DNA of 64,000 nucleotides, taken from Glycine soja. Taxonomy: Eukaryota; Streptophyta; Magnoliopsida; Fabales; Fabaceae. The stretch lies in assembly GCF_004193775.1 (NCBI RefSeq), contig NC_041021.1, positions 23,094,632-23,158,631 of the forward strand, read 5' to 3'. The notes under the pieces are model-generated. The model saw nothing but the letters and a program-made list of their open reading frames with translations. It did not search any database and had not been told where the DNA came from. Below are positions 45,473 to 55,673 of the stretch, one piece after another (the first letter of the stretch is position 1; every line of letters starts with the position of its first letter). The position numbers and the translations under genes are program-made.

Positions 45473-46000
45473 CAGGGATGCCTTGTGGCTGATTTGGGGA
45501 TGACTTTTTTGGATGATTGGGTTAGAGGTACTGTTATTGGTTGAGTAATGACATTGTTGGGCTGATGAGAAATTTGACCGTGTAGGAATGACAGTCATAG
45601 CAAGGGTTTCTCCCTCATTCTCATCCTCTTCGTTTGCCCTAGTTTTTGCATTGATGAAAGCAGGCTTATCAGATTTGCCTCTTTTCAGACTCACTTTGAT
45701 CCTTTCACCGGCGAAGACCAAATCCGGAAAACTTGAAGGTGTGTAACCCACCATTTTTCATAGTAGAACACTGTTAATGTGTATAATATTATTGTTATCA
45801 TTTCTTTCTCCGTCATTGAGGGAACCACTTGGGTTGCCAGATCCCTCCACCTTTGGACGTATTCTTTGAAAGATTCATGCTCGTTCTTGCATATGCTCTC
45901 TAGTTGCATCCAATCCGGAGCCATATCGGAATTGTACTGATACTGCCTAACGAAGGCAGCCATTAGGTCCTTCCAAGAATGGACTCGGGAAGGTTCCAAG
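45473..46000 (-). pseudogene. gag: Ogre-4 gag fragment
   Basis: On the minus strand it reads LEPSRVHSWKDLMAAFVRQY, NSDMAPDWMQLESICKNEHE and YVQRWRDLATQVVPSMTEKE, then a frame change to PSSFPDLVFAGERIKVSLKR and a Ser/Asn-rich tail. This matches the second half of the Ogre-1 gag domain. The upstream part is cut by the copia element at 46001, and the downstream end runs straight into the 24-bp array. Confidence 0.8.
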
Positions 46001-47123
46001 TGTTGGATCAAGTGGCCTCGGAATAATTAAGAAGGGGGGGGTTGAATTAATTATTAGTGAACCTTTACTAATTAAAAATCTACCCTTCTTAGGATTTTAC
46101 TATGTTGTTAAGAAAGTAAAGAATAGAAATAAAAACTTAACCAAAAGTAAAAGCGATAATTATAGTGCACAGCAGAAATTAAAGAGTGTAGGGAAGAAGA
46201 AAACAAACACAAGAGTTTTATACTGGTTCGGCAACAACCCGTGCCTACATCCAATCCCTAAGCGACCTGTGGTCTTTGAGATTTCTTTTCAACCTTGTAA
46301 AAGCCTTTACAAGCAAAGATCCACAAGAGATGTACCCTCCCTTGTTTTCTTTGAACAACCTAGTGGATGTACCCTCCACTAGAACTAATCCACCAGACAT
46401 GAAGAGTCTATGAATGCAAGGCTTTGATTTGCTTTTCAATACACTTTTACACTTATTCAATCAATCCTTTACAAGCCTTGAATCTCTTTGAACTTCTTCT
46501 TCTTCTTTGTGCCAAAAGCTTTCCAAAGTTTTCTGGTTTTCTAAACCTTGAAAACTTGTGCTATTCATTCTTTTCATCTCTTCTCCCTTTGCCAAAAAGA
46601 ATTCGCCAAGGACTAACCGCCTGAATTCTTTTTGTGTCTCTCTTCTCCCTTTTCCAAAAGAACAAAGGACTAACCGCCTGAATTCTTTTGTGTCTCCCTT
46701 CTCCCTTGTCAAAGAATTCAAAACGACACAGTCTGAGAATTCTTTTGATTCTTCCCTTTCCCTAATACAAAAGTGTTCAAAGGACTAACCGCCTGAGAAT
46801 TCTTTTGTATCCCCATTCACAAAGTATCAAAGGTTTAACAGCCTGAGATCTTTGTCTTAACACATTGGAGGGTACATCCTTTGTGGTACAAGTAGAGGGT
46901 ACATCTACTAGGGTTTGACTGAGAACAAGAGAGGGTACATCTCTTGTGGATCAGTTCTAGTGGAGGGTACATCCACTACGTTCAAAGTGAACAAGGGAGG
47001 GTACATCCCTTGAGGATCTTTGCTTGTAAAAGGATTTTTACAAGGTTGAAAGAAATCTCAAGGACCGCAGGTCGCTTGGGGACTGGATGTAGGCACGGGT
47101 TGTTGCCGAAACAATATAAAAAC
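46001..47123. repeat. Palindromic LTR: forward fragment fused to an inverted copy
   Basis: 46001-46391 matches the start of the right LTR (51268-51660). 46392-47123 matches the same LTR in reverse, from the region near 52195 back to the TTCGGCAACAACCC block. The arms 46227-46390 and 46948-47110 are therefore inverted repeats of about 165 bp with some mismatches, separated by about 560 bp. Confidence 0.85.
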
Positions 47124-48191
47124 TCCAAAATTATTTAATTCTATAAATTGAAGATAAGTCCAAAATTATTTAATTATGTTAAAATTTATCATGATTAATT
47201 AACTATACTTAGTTTTAAAAAAAATTCAATATACATGATTGATTTTTTGTCTTTGGCAATTGTGTCAAACTTTTTAGAAGTTTGAAAATTAAAATTTGGA
47301 AGTTATTGGAAGTTTGAAAATTACAATTTGGAAGTTATTGGAAGTTGAAGTTGAAAATAGAAGTTGGTTGAAAATGGAAGTTACTAGAAATTGAAAGTTG
47401 AAAATTAGAAGTGGAAGTTATTGGAAGTTGAAAGTTAAAATTTGAAATTTGAAGTTTAAAATTAAAATTTAAAAAAAAATTGAATTTTGAAATTTTTTTA
47501 GAAAGTATTGTGCATAGTTAGTTGATTGTTAATTAAATTTAATTAATTTGAAATGATTGATGATTGATTGTGCTTGAAAGTTATTATGATTTTTATATTT
47601 AAAATTTATGTTGATTATTTTGATAATATATATTTTTTAAAAATGATTATGCATGATTTTTTATGTGATATGTGATTAGTCATTTATGAATGGTTATGTA
47701 TGGTTTTATATCTATTGTATGATTCTTGCATAACTTTTAATATGACATGTGAATTACTTGCTTAAGGTTCATTCATAAAGTTTTTCAAAATCCATTGTGT
47801 TATATTTATTTATTTTTATATAAGAATTTTCATATATAAAGTATCTTTTTGATTATGAAAAATGTGTTATCAAGCATGAGCATCATAAAGATATTGAGCA
47901 TGTAGGTTTCAGAGACATAAACAAAAAGCCAAAGTGCGTAGCAAGTAAAAAAAACATACATACACTACTAATCATTCACAAGACATTCATTAAAGAGTAT
48001 AAACCAATCATGAAGCAAGAAACATGAATAGATCAAATATATAAAAACCAGATAGTCATATAACATAATTCATAATTGTTAAATCATACCATGCAAATAA
48101 AAGAAGTACTAAATTTTTCAAATGTCATAATAATATGGCCAAATACACGGCTAGAAATCAAAGTACTAATAGTATTAAAAATAATAGAAAA
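47124..48191 (-). other. AT-rich copia internal noncoding region
   Basis: No gene. At 47270-47480 a run of GGAAGTTATTGGAAGTT-like degenerate repeats is visible. The remainder is AT-rich without recognisable motifs. Confidence 0.5.
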
Positions 48192-49301
48192 CTAAGATGA
48201 TGGTGGCGGTGGTGGTGGTAGATCAAAGTTTGTACGGATGTAAGAGACATCTTCTTCGACCTTGGTGATCCTTGACTCCATCTCATTGAATCGCATGTCC
48301 ACTTGTAACTCCAAAGTATCAAACCTTTCACCAACAAAGGTTTGAAGACCATCAAACCTGTCCAGAATCGTTTGAAGAAGAAAGGAATCTTCTCCACCAT
48401 GTAAGTGTCCTTCTTCATCAATGGGTTGAGCACCATTTTTCACCCAAGAGCCATCATGCACTTTACGATAACCAAAGGATGAAATCGCTGCAGCGCCTAT
48501 TAGAAAGGATTTCTTGATTGGAACATAAGGTTCAGAATCAAGAGGGATGTTGAAGTGTTGAAGAAAGAGGGTGACTAGGTGTGGATATGGCAATGGAGCA
48601 TTGAATCACAATGCCTTATGCATGCGATATCGAACTAAGTGTGCCGAATCAATTTGTCGGCCTTTATGAAAAGCCCACATAACAATAAGATCTTCTTTAG
48701 AAACCTGTGCAAGGTTTGAAGATCTTGGAAGCAAGATACGCACAATGAGATAATGAAGGATGCGGCTTTCAAAAGCCAATGAACCGGCAAGAAGCCTTCC
48801 GGTCATATCCGCTTGGTTGGTGCAAACCAACCGGCGGGCATCATGCACAGAGAATTCATATTTCCAATAATCAATCAGTGTACCTTCAAATGGTACACCT
48901 TCATTGGGTAATTGGGTCAAGTCATAGAATAGGGATTGGTCAATGACCATTTTAATCCCATAAACTTCATAAATTAAAGTGCCTTCTTGGATTTCTAGGT
49001 TTGAATAGAAGGCTTTAACTAAATCATAGTAAACAGGAAATTTTAAAGACATGAAAGGAATAAGATTGGAGTTTACAAATGCCTGAATGTATTCAAAACT
49101 CTCATTTGAAAAGAAATCCATATCAATGAATTTTGGATCAATAATGGAATGAGAAGAGAAAAGATTTGTGTACCGTATCCATTGTTTTTCAGATGAGAAC
49201 AATGAGGATGAGGAAATGGAGGGAGGAATCAGAGTTTCTTGAGTCTCAGAATGCCGTTGGCTTCGAATCGAAGAACCCTTTCACTTCTTTGATGGTTCCA
49301 C
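48192..49301 (-). pseudogene. Env-position accessory ORF of the copia element
   Basis: The minus-strand frame starts at ATG 49299-49301, is cut by TGA soon after (about 49280) and again by TGA after MHKAL (about 48603), and otherwise stays open to 48192. It reads FFSNESFEYIQAFVNSNLIP, PVYYDLVKAFYSNLEIQEGT, VHDARRLVCTNQADMTGRLL and ILHYLIVRILLPR, then a charged, probably coiled-coil segment (MRFNEMESRITKVEEDVSYI) and a polyproline end. LVKAFYSNL resembles LVKEFYANL of the Athila-B late ORF, so it belongs to the same broad family. I see no signal peptide. Both stops fit CGA-to-TGA changes. The function is unknown. Confidence 0.6.
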
Positions 49302-49762
49302 CATTTGAAGAGGTTATTTGAAATTTCAATCGGTTCAAATGAAAAAGAATGAAAAAAGATGAAGTTTGGGCTTTGTGGGGAGTGATTTGGGCAAGAAATG
49401 AGTGAGATATGGCAGAAGGGAGAATTGGGAGCGAGGGTTTTCGAAAAAGAGAGAAGATGCAGATTTCTGATTTTGAGTTTTGAATATATAGGGGCAGGGA
49501 CGCGTTGTAATCAATTACAAAATTTGGTAATCGATTACATCCTTCTTAACTGCCTGTAATCGATTACACTAATGTGGTAATCGATTACCAGAGAGCATTT
49601 TAGCCAAAACTAAATGCTGACTGACTTTTAAGGGAAAAGGGATTTGAATGAATATCAAAATACTTTCATAAAGAAAAAATATATATTAAAAATACTTTAT
49701 GAATGAATCTTAATCAAGTAATTTACAAATCATATTCAAAATCATGCATAATCATTTAAAGG

Positions 49763-49826
<64 letters not shown>

Positions 49827-50140
49827 CTATCACAATAATCAACTCAACTCAAGTATTAAAGAGTAAAGATCATAAATATTATCAAAATTATGAAGGAGAC
49901 TTCATGCTTTGAGAAAGACAAATTAACTCAATCAAGAACATATAAACACATACTCACAATTTCAATCAATCAAGACAAACAAACAAAAATTTTGTTAGTC
50001 ATTATAATCAAATTAATTGAAAGGAAAATTTCAACCAAAATAAACTGTCAGAAGAGAAAGGTTTTGATGTTACCTTTTTCATGATTAGGGTATCTAGATC
50101 TTCAAAGATGAAAGTCATACTTTTTGCTTTTTGCTTAATC
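49302..50140 (-). other. Noncoding stretch with TAATCGATTA palindromes and (TA)n
   Basis: Four TAATCGATTA-type sites lie at about 49507-49589, just upstream (minus sense) of a TATATA-containing stretch (about 49484) and the env-position ORF, so this may be its promoter. A (TA)n run fills 49765-49820. No ORF is convincing. Confidence 0.6.
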
Positions 50141-51217
50141 TTATTGAGAAATGTTCTCATCACTCTCATAATCCTTGGTTAGAAGGTTGATCTCCTTTTC
50201 TGAACCATCGGATGAATCATTGTTATCCCATGCAATGTAGGCTTTCTTGGTCCTTCTTTCATCATACCTTTTCTTATCACATTTCTCAGGCCATTCTTCA
50301 TTTGAAGGACAATTTGCTTTGATGTGGCCAAGTTGGTTTCATTTGTAGCATCTAAGAACTTGAGAGTCTTCTTGAGATCTTCTTTCATTGTTCAAGTTCT
50401 GACGCTTTTCGATTCTTCTCTTCTTGACAAATTTTTGAAACTTCTTCACAAAGAGTGAGAAGTCTTCTTCATCTTCTTCATTTTCTTCTTGCATTGATGA
50501 AGAGGCTTTAAGTGCTATACTTCTTTTCTTTTTGTCAGTTTCTTCATTTTGATTAAGACGTTGGAGTTCCATCTCATGTTCCTACAATTTTCCAAACAAA
50601 GTAGCAAGAGACATAGAGGAAAGATCTTTACTTTCAGAAATAGCAGTTACCTTGGGCTACCATTCCCTACTTAAGCATCTTAAAACTATATTAATTAAAT
50701 ATTCATTAGGAAAGATTTTTCCTAAAGAGGCAAGATGGTTGACTATATGTGTAAATCTTTTCTACATGCTATAGATGATTTCATTAGGGTTCATCCTAAA
50801 CAATTCATACTCATGTGTAAGGGTATTGACTCTAGATCTTTTTAGATCAGTGGTTCCTTCATGTGTAAGTTGAAGAGTATCCCACATCTCCTTGGCATTT
50901 GTGCAATTTGACACTTTAAAATACTCATCTATTCCTATGGCTGAAGTAATAATGTTTTTCGCTTTAAGATCATACTGGATTCTTCTTCTATCTTTTTCTG
51001 TCCACTTATCTCTTGGTTTTTGTGTTGTGGTGCTTGTGCTTACATCTACTACAATGGGTATGTAAGGTCCTATTTCTATTGCTTCCCAAATGTTTAAATC
51101 TATGGCTTCAATGAAAATCTGCATACGGGTTTTCCAATAGTGGTAACCCTCACCATTGAAGATAGGTGGTCTATGGATGGAATTTCCTTCAGGAAACAAA
51201 GAATTTGAAGAGGCCAT
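50141..51217 (-). pseudogene. gag: Copia gag (UBN2-type) with zinc knuckle
   Basis: The minus-strand ATG at 51217 gives MASSNSLFPEGNSIHRPPIF, then GEGYHYWKTRMQIFIEAIDL, DLKAKNIITSAIGIDEYFKV and CTNAKEMWDTLQLTHEGTTD, the usual order in plant copia gag. TAG codons after YSM (about 50762) and after FGKL (about 50582) and a TGA inside the zinc knuckle (CYK stop NQLGHIKANCP, about 50340) break it. The knuckle should be CX2CX4HX4C, and the TGA replaces its second Cys. The frame ends at 50141. No protease, integrase or RT follows; they are lost. Confidence 0.85.
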
Positions 51218-51253
51218 GAATTTTGAAGTGGTTAAACTTTCTACAAGATACCT

Positions 51254-51265
51254 GTTCTGATACCA
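51254..51265 (-). other. Copia primer binding site (initiator tRNA-Met)
   Basis: Reverse complement TGGTATCAGAAC lies two bases from the LTR end at 51268. It matches the TGGTATCAGAGC-type site used by most plant copia elements with one or two changes. Confidence 0.8.
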
Positions 51266-51267
51266 CT

Positions 51268-52385
51268 TGTTGGATCAAGTGGCCTCGGAATAATTAAGAG
51301 GGGGGGGGGGGTTGGATTAATTATTACTGAACCTTTACTAATTAAAAATCTACCCTTCTTAGGCTTTTACTATGTTGTTAAGAAAGTAAAGAATAGAAAT
51401 AAAAACTTAACCAAAAGTAAAAGCGACAATTAAAGTGCACAACAGAAATTGAAGAGTGTAGGGAAGAAGAAGACAAACACAAGAGTTTTATACTGGTTCG
51501 GCAACAACCCGCGCCTACATCCAGTCCCCAAGCGACCTGCGGTCCTTGACATTTCTGTTCAACCTCGAAAAAGCCTTTACAAGCAAAGATCCACAAGGGA
51601 TGTACCCTTCCTTGTTCTCTTTGAATAACCTAGTGGATGTACCCTCCACTAGAACTGATCCACAAGAGATGTACCTTCTCATGTTCTCAGTCACAACAAC
51701 CCAAGTAGATGTACCCTCCAATGTGTTAAGACAAAGTTCTTAGGCGGTTAGTCCTTTGAAACTTTGTGAATGGGGAAACAAAAGAATTCTCAGATGGTTA
51801 GTCCTTTGAAATCTTTTGTTTATGGGAAAGGGAAGAATCAAAATAATTCTCAGACTGTGTCGTTTTGAATTCTTTGACAAGGGAGAAGGAAGACACAAAA
51901 GAATTCAAGCGGTTAGTCCTTCGTTCTTTTGGAAAAGGGAGAAGAGAGACACAAAAAGAATTCAGGCGGTTAGTCCTTGGCGAATTCTTTTTGGCAAAGA
52001 GAGAAGGGAATGAAAAAAATGAATAACACACTTTTGTTTTCAAGGTTTAGAAAACCAGAAAACTTTAGAAAGCTTTTGGCAAAGGAAGAAGAAGAAGAAA
52101 TTCAAGAAGATGTTCAAAGAGATACAAAGGTTGTAAAGGATTGTAATAATTATTGTTAAAATGCAAGTTAAGGTCTTGCTTTTATAGACTCTTCATGTCT
52201 GGTCAAGAAAACCATTAGAAGAGTTATAACATTTAGAAAAACTTGAAAACCATTGGAAGAGTTACATCTTTTGATTTTTATTCAAAACTTATCACTGGTA
52301 ATCGATTACCAAATCATTGTAATCGATTACCAAATCATTGTAATCGATTACACAAAGCATTTTTGTGAAAGGATGTGACTCTTCA
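51268..52385 (-). mobile_element. Copia 5' LTR
   Basis: It begins (plus strand) TGTTGGATCAAG and contains TATAAAA in reverse near 51487. There are three or four repeats of the GCGGTTAGTCCTT type at 51746-51977 and GATGTACCCTCCA-type repeats at 51598-51722. A cluster of GGTAATCGATTACC palindromes (52297-52350) marks the promoter-distal end. The right border near 52385 is uncertain. Confidence 0.7.
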
Positions 52386-52652
52386 CAAAACTTTACGGAT
52401 TCCACCGTGATGAGTGTTAAGCCTTCTGAAGCGATCAACAATGGTCCTCGGATGAATTTAGAGTGTAACAATTTATTTGCACACACCCCACTTTTCTAAA
52501 TACACTCGTTTTCGTGTTTTTGACCGGTTTCTTCTCGAAACATCTCGGAACTTTACGGATTCCACAACGATGGGTGTTAAACATTTTGAGGTGGTCAAAC
52601 GAAGGTCGCATGCCGACAAACAATGGTCCCCATACGAAATTAGGGTATGACA
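52386..52652 (-). mobile_element. Two Ogre LTR ends in tandem (Ogre-4 5' LTR remnant)
   Basis: The block TTTACGGATTCCAC...GATGAGTGTTAAGC occurs at about 52391 and again, diverged, at about 52552. The second copy ends ACGAAATTAGGGTATGACA at 52652, the Ogre LTR terminus. It abuts the Athila-B late ORF; the next bases are CCAGG. Most of the LTR is missing, probably through deletion or interruption by the copia element. Confidence 0.7.
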
Positions 52653-54072
52653 CCAGGATAGGTATGATAGATCAAGATTTGTATCCCAAAATGCTTACGA
52701 CTGCTACGTAGACAATGCCCTTGGCCAAAAGATCCTTCCGAAAAGGAATGTGAAGCTGTACATTACAGAATTTGATGAATTCAGGAGAGAAATTGAGAGG
52801 AGGAATTGGCACAAGGAGCTCACTAACTTCTCTGAAGGGAGCATTAATGTGGCATTAGTGAAGGAATTCTATGCCAACCTTTATGACCTTGAAGATAAAT
52901 CACCAAAGCAGGTGAGGGTGCGAGGGCACCTAATTAAATTTGATGATGATGCCCTCAACACCTTTATGAAGACACCAGTGGTCATCGAGGAAGGGGACAG
53001 CTTGCCCTCTTACTCCAGGTTCTGCAGGTTGAGGCCAGATCCTCAAGAGCTTGCAACTCGTCTATGTATCCCTGGGAGGGGATTTAAGCTGAATGCAGAT
53101 GGGCTGCCTCTGAAGATTTTGAGGAAGAATCTGACTACTCTGGTCCAGACCTGGAGTGTTCTATCTTTTTTCTAACTTAGCCCCGACATCTCATACTTTA
53201 GATATTACTTTGGATAGGGCCAAGTTAATCTACGGGCTTGTAACGCAGATGGATATAAACTTGGGATCCCTCATCTCAGATCAGATTTCTCTCATCGCAC
53301 AACATGACTCCTTGAGGCTAGGTTTTCCAGCCCTTATTACTGCTTTATGCAAGGCCCGAGGAGTCACATCTGATTCTCTAACCTTTGAATCCCTGAGCCC
53401 TGCCATTAATTTGGCTTATATTAAAAAGAATTGCTGGAACCTGGATGACCCTTTGGTTACTTTTCAAGGAAGCCGCAAATCTAGGGCTAGAGGATCGGAG
53501 GCACCATCTACTTCAGCTCTCCCTACCTCAGCTCCTTCTACATCAGCTCCTTCTACCTCTCCTCTCCCTCCAGCACCAGCAACTCTATTTTTCCGAATCC
53601 TTCTTATCAAAGCTCCGAGCCATTCTTTTCTATGCTGCAGAGCCTGCATCAGGACTAGCTTTTGATCATGCAGAGCTTGAAGAATTTGGTCCACCAGTGG
53701 TCAGTAATGAATGTTGAGGAATTTATTCAGCAGATGGTCTGGCCAGGAGTCCAGCCTTCAACTTTGGGAGAGGGTGAGGCCTCCGTAGCCCAGGAGCCTC
53801 AGCAGGAGGACATTCTAGAGGTTGTTGAGCGTACATCTCCTGAGCCATTCACTTTAGTGTCTGATCCAGTTGTTGTATAGGTTCAGGAGGATGTTACAGC
53901 ATTAGATCCCTCTCCAGCAGAGCCCTCTCCATCAGGGCCCTTTATTTTTTAGGCTGGTCTAGTTGTATCTCCTCAACCTGAGCCATCTGCACCTGTGCCA
54001 GACCTGCCTCTTTCTAAGGGTCCATCATCTACACTAGCACTGGACTTGAATGAGCATGCACATGATCATTGA
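52653..54072 (+). pseudogene. Athila-B late accessory ORF (PF20167-like)
   Basis: The frame is open from the LTR junction at 52653 (RYDRSRFVSQNAYDCYVDNA), without its own start. It reads VALVKEFYANLYDLEDKSPK, VRVRGHLIKFDDDALNTF, ATRLCIPGRGFKLNADG and NLTTLVQTW. A frameshift near 53160 leads to DRAKLIYGLVTQMDINLGSL, LGFPALITALCKARGVTSDS and AINLAYIKKNCWNLDDP, then a Ser/Thr/Pro linker. A second frameshift near 53620 leads to a C-terminal acidic, Pro-rich tail with stops at 53878 and 53950. The family is widespread in legume retrotransposons. I recognise the domain type only by resemblance and do not know its role. Confidence 0.7.
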
Positions 54073-55427
54073 CAGGATCAAGATTTTTATTTCCCTGCAT
54101 TTTGAACAGTTTATTATTATTATTATGTCTTTAGTACATTTTATAATTTAGATTTATGTTTCAACTTTTAAATTTCAGTTTATGGTTTTTGGTTGTTTGG
54201 TAGCTTCTATAAAGCGTGATTGAATAGTGCATTGATATTATCTAGTGGTTTGATGCTTTGTTTTGAAATTCAATGATCAATTGTATGATGTAAGTGAACT
54301 GAAATGCACAGATCATATGCCTTGAATGAGCATGCAGTTATTAGAAGAGAAAGAACATGGAATTAGGATTATGATTGAAAATGTTAGCTGGTTTGTCAGG
54401 TTGATTGTGAAGGAATGCATTAGCCACAACCCGATGAGAGTGTGATCTTTATTTGTGAGAGAACGACTAGTAGTAAGTAATGGTTTTTTCATGAATCTCT
54501 GAGTATGGAATAAAAACATGAGTTTGAAGAGGATGAAGGCCATGTTTTGATTGAAGATGGCCACTTAGCTAAAAAGCTTACCTTGTGCATGATTGATTTA
54601 ACCCTTGCACCCATTTTGAGCTGGAAGTATGATTGTTTGATTGAACCATGTGCCTGTACAGTTTATCTCCTTCTACCTTGTCTTATGTTGTAGGAGAGCA
54701 TCATTCATAAAAGGAAATTTTGGTTCAAAGCAAATTTGCCCAAATTTAAGGGAATTATGGGGTGAAAGCTTGTAATCGTAAGAAAAGAGCAACACACACA
54801 GTCATCTAATAAGCAGCAAGTATTAAAAAAAAATTGTAAGTATAAAATAAAAGTGTGTGTGCTGCTAATGAAGAAAAAGAAAAGATAAGTGCGGAAAAGC
54901 AAGTAATAGAGTTGGAATAAAAAGAAAATGGTTGATCTAAGGATGAATGCTCTCCTAGAACCTAAGCTTTTGCATCCTAGAAAAAACATGAATTGTTTGC
55001 AGCCCATCCTCGTTACAAGCCTAGAAAAGTCCTTCACATTCAGTGTGTGTGTTCTTGACTGTATGGCATGAGATGAATTGCAAAGATTGAGACTTGTGTT
55101 AGTTGTTGATTGTTGAATAAGCCTAAACACTCGTGCTTGAGTGAAACAGTGACTGTGAGGCTTTGTTTAATGATCCTTCCTTGATATCTGTCATTCTTAC
55201 TAGCTTATTTCAGCTGTGTTCCTTAATAATGATGTTCACAACTTTGAAAAACTGCATGTCTTGTGAGAAGCTGTTGATTGAAGCATTGATTTCCATTCAT
55301 GTCATGTGGTTGAATTCTTTGGAACAAGCATTGTTTTTGAATAACCACTGTGAGCTTGTCACTTGAGGACAAGTGATTTGTTCTTTCTTTGCTTGAAGAC
55401 AAGCAAAACTGTAAATTTGAGGGAGTT
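54073..55427 (+). other. Athila-B 3' noncoding region and polypurine tract
   Basis: Parallel to 3245-4617 of Athila-A, including the conserved block at about 54950-55190 and the CTTGAGGACAAG box (55363). The polypurine tract GTAAATTTGAGGGAG ends at 55425. No gene. Confidence 0.7.
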
Positions 55428-55673
55428 TGTTAGTCGTCTTTACGACTAATAACCACTGTGAGCTTGTCACTTGAATACCTTTGTTTTCAATTCATGATAC
55501 TTAATTCTTTTTACAAATAGCTGTATTTTGAACGACGTTTTTCCAAGTAAAACAGGTTCCCTGAGTTTGATACTCGGATAATTCTATTTTAATTATTTAC
55601 TTGACGATCTGGTGCACTTGGAGATAAATCTTCGCACCCACACAAACAAGTAGTATTCCTAGGGGCGGAAACA
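55428..55673 (+). mobile_element. Athila-B 3' LTR, internally deleted
   Basis: Only 246 bp compared with 1412 bp for the 5' LTR. The first 20 bp and the last 200 bp are kept. Between them about 1.19 kb is missing, and a 27-base copy of upstream sequence (55340-55366) fills the join at 55448-55474. The right end is followed by the target duplication GTATG. Confidence 0.85.

Larger units (their letters stand above)
46001..52385 (-). mobile_element. Copia-type element, rearranged, minus strand
   Basis: The right LTR (51268 to about 52385), the initiator-Met primer site, a UBN2-type copia gag (50141-51217) and an env-position ORF (48192-49301) are in minus orientation. Pol is absent. The left end starts with the same LTR terminus (TGTTGGATCAAG) but turns into an inverted LTR copy. 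The left flank is CCAAG at 45996-46000; I could not find its partner at the right, and the right boundary is approximate. Confidence 0.72.
24338..55673 (+). mobile_element. Athila-B, Athila-lineage element filled with later insertions
   Basis: A TGTTAGTC...AACCA LTR at 24338-25749 and a TGTTAGTC...AAACA LTR at 55428-55673 are flanked by the 5-bp direct repeat GTATG (24333-24337 and 55674-55678), so they are the two ends of one insertion. Own sequence: 5' LTR, primer site, gag (25921-26981), late ORF (52653-54072), 3' noncoding region and a deleted 3' LTR. The region between gag and the late ORF, where pol should be, is occupied by other elements. The host is Ogre-2. Confidence 0.85.
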
